Shown in pieces: positions 61,556 to 64,000 of a DNA stretch of 64,000 nt. Origin of the DNA: Gaetbulibacter_B jejuensis. Lineage in GTDB: Bacteria > Bacteroidota > Bacteroidia > Flavobacteriales > Flavobacteriaceae. The notes under the pieces were generated by a model. That model did no database searches. It saw only the letters and a program-made list of their open reading frames with translations, and was not told the DNA's origin. A program made the translations under genes and the position numbers. Position 1 is the stretch's first letter, and the number at the start of each line of letters is the position of its first letter. Location of the stretch: the NCBI RefSeq assembly GCF_039524015.1, contig NZ_BAAAGF010000005.1:228444-292443 (forward strand). The letters run 5' to 3'.

Positions 61556-62710
61556 ATGAAAACCATTTTAAAATCAGTAGCATTAGTCTTGTGCATTGTA
61601 GCATTTACCTCCTGCAATGCCAACACTAAAAAAGAAAGCAATCTTGCAATTGCAGAACATAAAGTAACCGATCAACCAAGTAAGCAATTTATAAAAGTAG
61701 CACTTCTACTAGACACCAGTAATAGTATGGATGGGTTGATTGATCAAGCTAAAGCACAACTTTGGGAAATTGTTAATGAGCTTTCCTATGCAAAATGTGA
61801 TGACAACAAACCAAACTTACAAATTGCACTTTACGAGTATGGAAACGACAAACTTAATGGAGATGAAGGTTATATAAGACAAGTTTTAGCATTTAGTAAC
61901 GACTTAGACGAAATCTCAAAACAACTATTCTCACTAACAACCAACGGTGGAAATGAATACTGCGGACACGTTATTCAAACTTCATTAAATCAGTTAAAAT
62001 GGGGCTCAAATGCAGATGACCTAAAACTTATTTTTATTGCAGGAAACGAACCTTTTACTCAAGGTAGAGTTAACTATAAAACTGCAGCAAAATCAGCTCA
62101 TGATAAAGACGTAACTATAAACACTATTTTTTGTGGAGATTATAACCAAGGTATTTCAGGATATTGGAAAGATGGTGCAGACTTAGCCCATGGTGATTAT
62201 ATGGCAATAAACCACAACATAAAAACCACCTACGTTGCCACACCTTTTGATGACGATATTTTAAAACTCAATCAAAAACTTAACAACACCTATGTAGCTT
62301 ATGGCAATTACGGTAAAGAAAAAATGGCACTTCAAAGAGAACAAGATACTAATGCCGAAAGCTACAGTAGTGCCAATGCTGTAAGCAGAACTGTAAGCAA
62401 AAGCTCTCATTTGTATCTAAATTCAACTTGGGATTTAGTTGATGCTCTAAGCGACAAAAACTTTAGTTTCGACGATTTAAAAGAATCCGATTTACCTGCT
62501 GAGTTAAAAGGCAAAACCAAATCTGAAATTAAGGCTTATGTTACTAAGAAAAAACAAGAGCGTGAAGACATTCAAAAAAATATACAAGACCTAAACGAAA
62601 AAAGAAGAGTGTATATTCAATCACAACAAAAAGAAAATGACAACGGATTGGAAAGTGCAATGATTAAAGCCATTAAAACACAAGCCAAAGCCAAAAAGTA
62701 TAAATGGTAA
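61556..62710 (+). CDS. VWA domain lipoprotein
   Basis: 384 residues. The signal ends AFTSC, then the von Willebrand A domain with the MIDAS DTSNSMDG at about 53 and later WGSNADDLKLIFIAGNEP. A helical C-terminal part follows (KKKQEREDIQKNIQDLNEKR). Probably an envelope adhesion or assembly protein. It is divergent from the LytS kinase and shares the repeats. Confidence 0.88.
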   Translation: MKTILKSVALVLCIVAFTSCNANTKKESNLAIAEHKVTDQPSKQFIKVALLLDTSNSMDGLIDQAKAQLWEIVNELSYAKCDDNKPNLQIALYEYGNDKLNGDEGYIRQVLAFSNDLDEISKQLFSLTTNGGNEYCGHVIQTSLNQLKWGSNADDLKLIFIAGNEPFTQGRVNYKTAAKSAHDKDVTINTIFCGDYNQGISGYWKDGADLAHGDYMAINHNIKTTYVATPFDDDILKLNQKLNNTYVAYGNYGKEKMALQREQDTNAESYSSANAVSRTVSKSSHLYLNSTWDLVDALSDKNFSFDDLKESDLPAELKGKTKSEIKAYVTKKKQEREDIQKNIQDLNEKRRVYIQSQQKENDNGLESAMIKAIKTQAKAKKYKW

Positions 62711-62817
62711 TTATGGTGCTTGCATTGCAACTTATAGGGTTACAATGCAACGTGCTTTCGGTAGTCGCTATCAAAGATGAGCTCCAACAACTACCTCAAT
62801 CACTAACACAAATAAAA

Positions 62818-62845
62818 AAGTCTCGACAAAATCGAGACTTTTGTA
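62818..62845. terminator. bidirectional terminator
   Basis: AAGTCTCGA (62818-62826) and TCGAGACTT (62832-62840) with a 5-base loop, flanked by A and T runs. It separates the VWA gene from the minus-strand PorP/SprF gene. Confidence 0.8.
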
Positions 62846-62856
62846 TTTTTTTATGT

Positions 62857-63864
62857 TTAGTTAATTGCAGGGCAATTACATTCATATCTTTCTCGTTTAC
62901 AACCAAAGTTATACCCTAAAGTAATTTGGTGAAAACCTCCATTGTTAAACACTACAGAATTTGCTTGGTAAGAATACGTGTAAGCAAATACAAAGTTGTT
63001 ATAATCAACACCTATAAATGGTGTAATGTATTGTAATTTTTGACTGCTCACTCCAGAACCATCTAAAAACTCTGCACCATCTAAACTTCTTCTGTAAGAT
63101 AAACCACCCCAAACTTTACCAAAGTCCATTTCTTTATAAACCTTAGCGTTTATATCGATAGATGACTCTTCAGTTGCATCACGATACATAAACATTATAG
63201 AAGGTTCATAACTCCATTCGCTACCATATTTTCCAAAAACATGTCCAGCTGAAAACAAGTACGTTCTTAAGTTATCATAACTTAATCCTTGCTCATTAAA
63301 GTTTATTCCCTCATTTTTAAGTAAATTCTTTATAGTTGCATGCGCATAAAAATCATATAAATGATATGAGAACCCAAAATCAACATTAAAGTTCGTAGCA
63401 CTTTGCTCGATACCTGCTATAATTGGGTCAAAACCTTCATCTAAAAAAGCAGTTTCGTCTAATTTATACTGAATTAATCCGGCACTTAAACCAAATGACA
63501 GCATGTTTAAGTCTATCTCATTACGAGAGAACATAATGTGGTGAGCATACGTAAAATAGGCTCCAGTTTGAGAATGATAACCATTCTTATCATTATAAAC
63601 AATACCTCCAATTGCAGATGGAGAGTCTCCAATTCTACTATTAATACTTAATGTTTGTAAACTTGGGGCATCATCTTGACCAAACCATTGTTGTCGTGCT
63701 GTTAATCTTACTTTAGCACAATTAGCAACACCAGCCATTGAAGGATGAATAAGATAATAATTATCCGTTAAATAATCTGAGTAAACTGGAAGCCCTTCTT
63801 GGGCTACTCCAAATTTTGTAACTAATGCTAAAATTGCTATTAAACAATACTTTTTTAAGTTCAT
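62857..63864 (-). CDS. PorP/SprF family type IX secretion membrane protein
   Basis: 335 residues. Signal peptide ends VAQEGLP; the PorP/SprF block QEGLPVYSDYLTDNYYLIHP and the later barrel strands are clear, and the C-terminal part (YNFGCKRERYECNCPAIN) has extra cysteines. Such proteins anchor surface adhesins delivered by type IX secretion. It follows the partial CHU_C gene by 9 bases, the usual order. Confidence 0.93.
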   Translation of the reverse strand: MNLKKYCLIAILALVTKFGVAQEGLPVYSDYLTDNYYLIHPSMAGVANCAKVRLTARQQWFGQDDAPSLQTLSINSRIGDSPSAIGGIVYNDKNGYHSQTGAYFTYAHHIMFSRNEIDLNMLSFGLSAGLIQYKLDETAFLDEGFDPIIAGIEQSATNFNVDFGFSYHLYDFYAHATIKNLLKNEGINFNEQGLSYDNLRTYLFSAGHVFGKYGSEWSYEPSIMFMYRDATEESSIDINAKVYKEMDFGKVWGGLSYRRSLDGAEFLDGSGVSSQKLQYITPFIGVDYNNFVFAYTYSYQANSVVFNNGGFHQITLGYNFGCKRERYECNCPAIN

Positions 63865-63873
63865 ATCAATAAA

Positions 63874-64000
63874 TTATCGTTTCAAAGTAAAGTGAGCTTT
63901 AAACTCTTTTCTCTGCCCACCAATTGGTTCGTCGTACTCTACTACAAACCAGTAATCACTTGATGGCATTGGGTTTCCATTGTAGGTTCCATCCCATCCT
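63874..64000 (-). CDS. C-terminus of a T9SS type B sorting (CHU_C) protein, partial
   Basis: Only the last 42 codons are seen: DGTYNGNPMPSSDYWFVVEY and EFKAHFTLKR before the stop at 63874-63876. This is the typical type B C-terminal domain (gliding motility-associated CTD) of proteins secreted by type IX, which are usually encoded before a PorP/SprF gene. The large N-terminal part lies beyond the window. Confidence 0.88.
   Translation of the reverse strand, partial: GWDGTYNGNPMPSSDYWFVVEYDEPIGGQRKEFKAHFTLKR

Noticed and set aside
1..64000. CRISPR array or rRNA operon
   Set aside because: No regularly spaced identical repeats and no rRNA-like segments were seen; only two tRNAs are present.

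Overview
The window looks like a chromosomal segment of a marine or aquatic member of the Flavobacteriaceae (Bacteroidota). The signs are low GC, the Bacteroidota promoter element TAnnTTTG before several genes, genes of the type IX secretion/gliding group (PorP/SprF, a CHU_C-type C-terminus), LytS/LytTR two-component genes fused to TPRs, and the gene order CBS-nadK-DUF6089-uppS-bamA-ompH-ompH-murI. The genus cannot be fixed by reading alone.

Layout. 1-12 kb is accessory chromosome. A minus-strand cluster holds a YD-like lipoprotein, a serine hydrolase, a DUF418 membrane protein and an amidohydrolase cut by the window edge. It is followed by an AraC regulator, a PAS-HTH regulator, an ECF sigma-factor operon with a second serine hydrolase, a membrane LytTR regulator and an MBL-fold hydrolase. 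12.2-25.5 kb is a defence island: a HEPN-like singleton, then ten tightly spaced or overlapping plus-strand genes. These are hipB, hipA, hsdM, hsdS, an AAA/ABC-type ATPase, a PtuB-like HNH nuclease, a second HNH nuclease, a zinc-finger PD-(D/E)XK protein, an alpha-solenoid protein and a Mrr-like protein. No HsdR is present. 25.5-26.2 kb holds an intergenic block of interleaved inverted repeats and then a lipoprotein gene that has lost its 5' end. 26.8-30.3 kb is an integration module: RHH/coiled-coil/membrane protein, MerR-like regulator, two tiny ORFs and a large serine recombinase whose frame runs antisense through a terminator and tRNA-Leu.

30.3-64 kb is mostly conserved housekeeping DNA: tRNA-Gly and tRNA-Leu, mutS, a SpoU methyltransferase, a FolK-deoxynucleoside kinase fusion, a queuosine-precursor transporter, AsmA, rpsU, DUF2797, GH3, clpX-clpP-tig, pdxJ, nadK, uppS, bamA, two ompH/skp genes, murI, a gamma carbonic anhydrase, a LytTR/LytS pair, a VWA lipoprotein and PorP/SprF. 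A perfect-stemmed four-way cruciform lies between mutS and the SpoU gene, and a GyrI-like gene carries an in-frame stop.

The most interesting part is the island. HsdM and HsdS would methylate and recognise DNA, while the missing HsdR seems to be replaced by a Septu-like ATPase/HNH pair. Downstream sits an unrecognised group of nuclease-like and helical-repeat genes that may be a separate, possibly undescribed, defence module.
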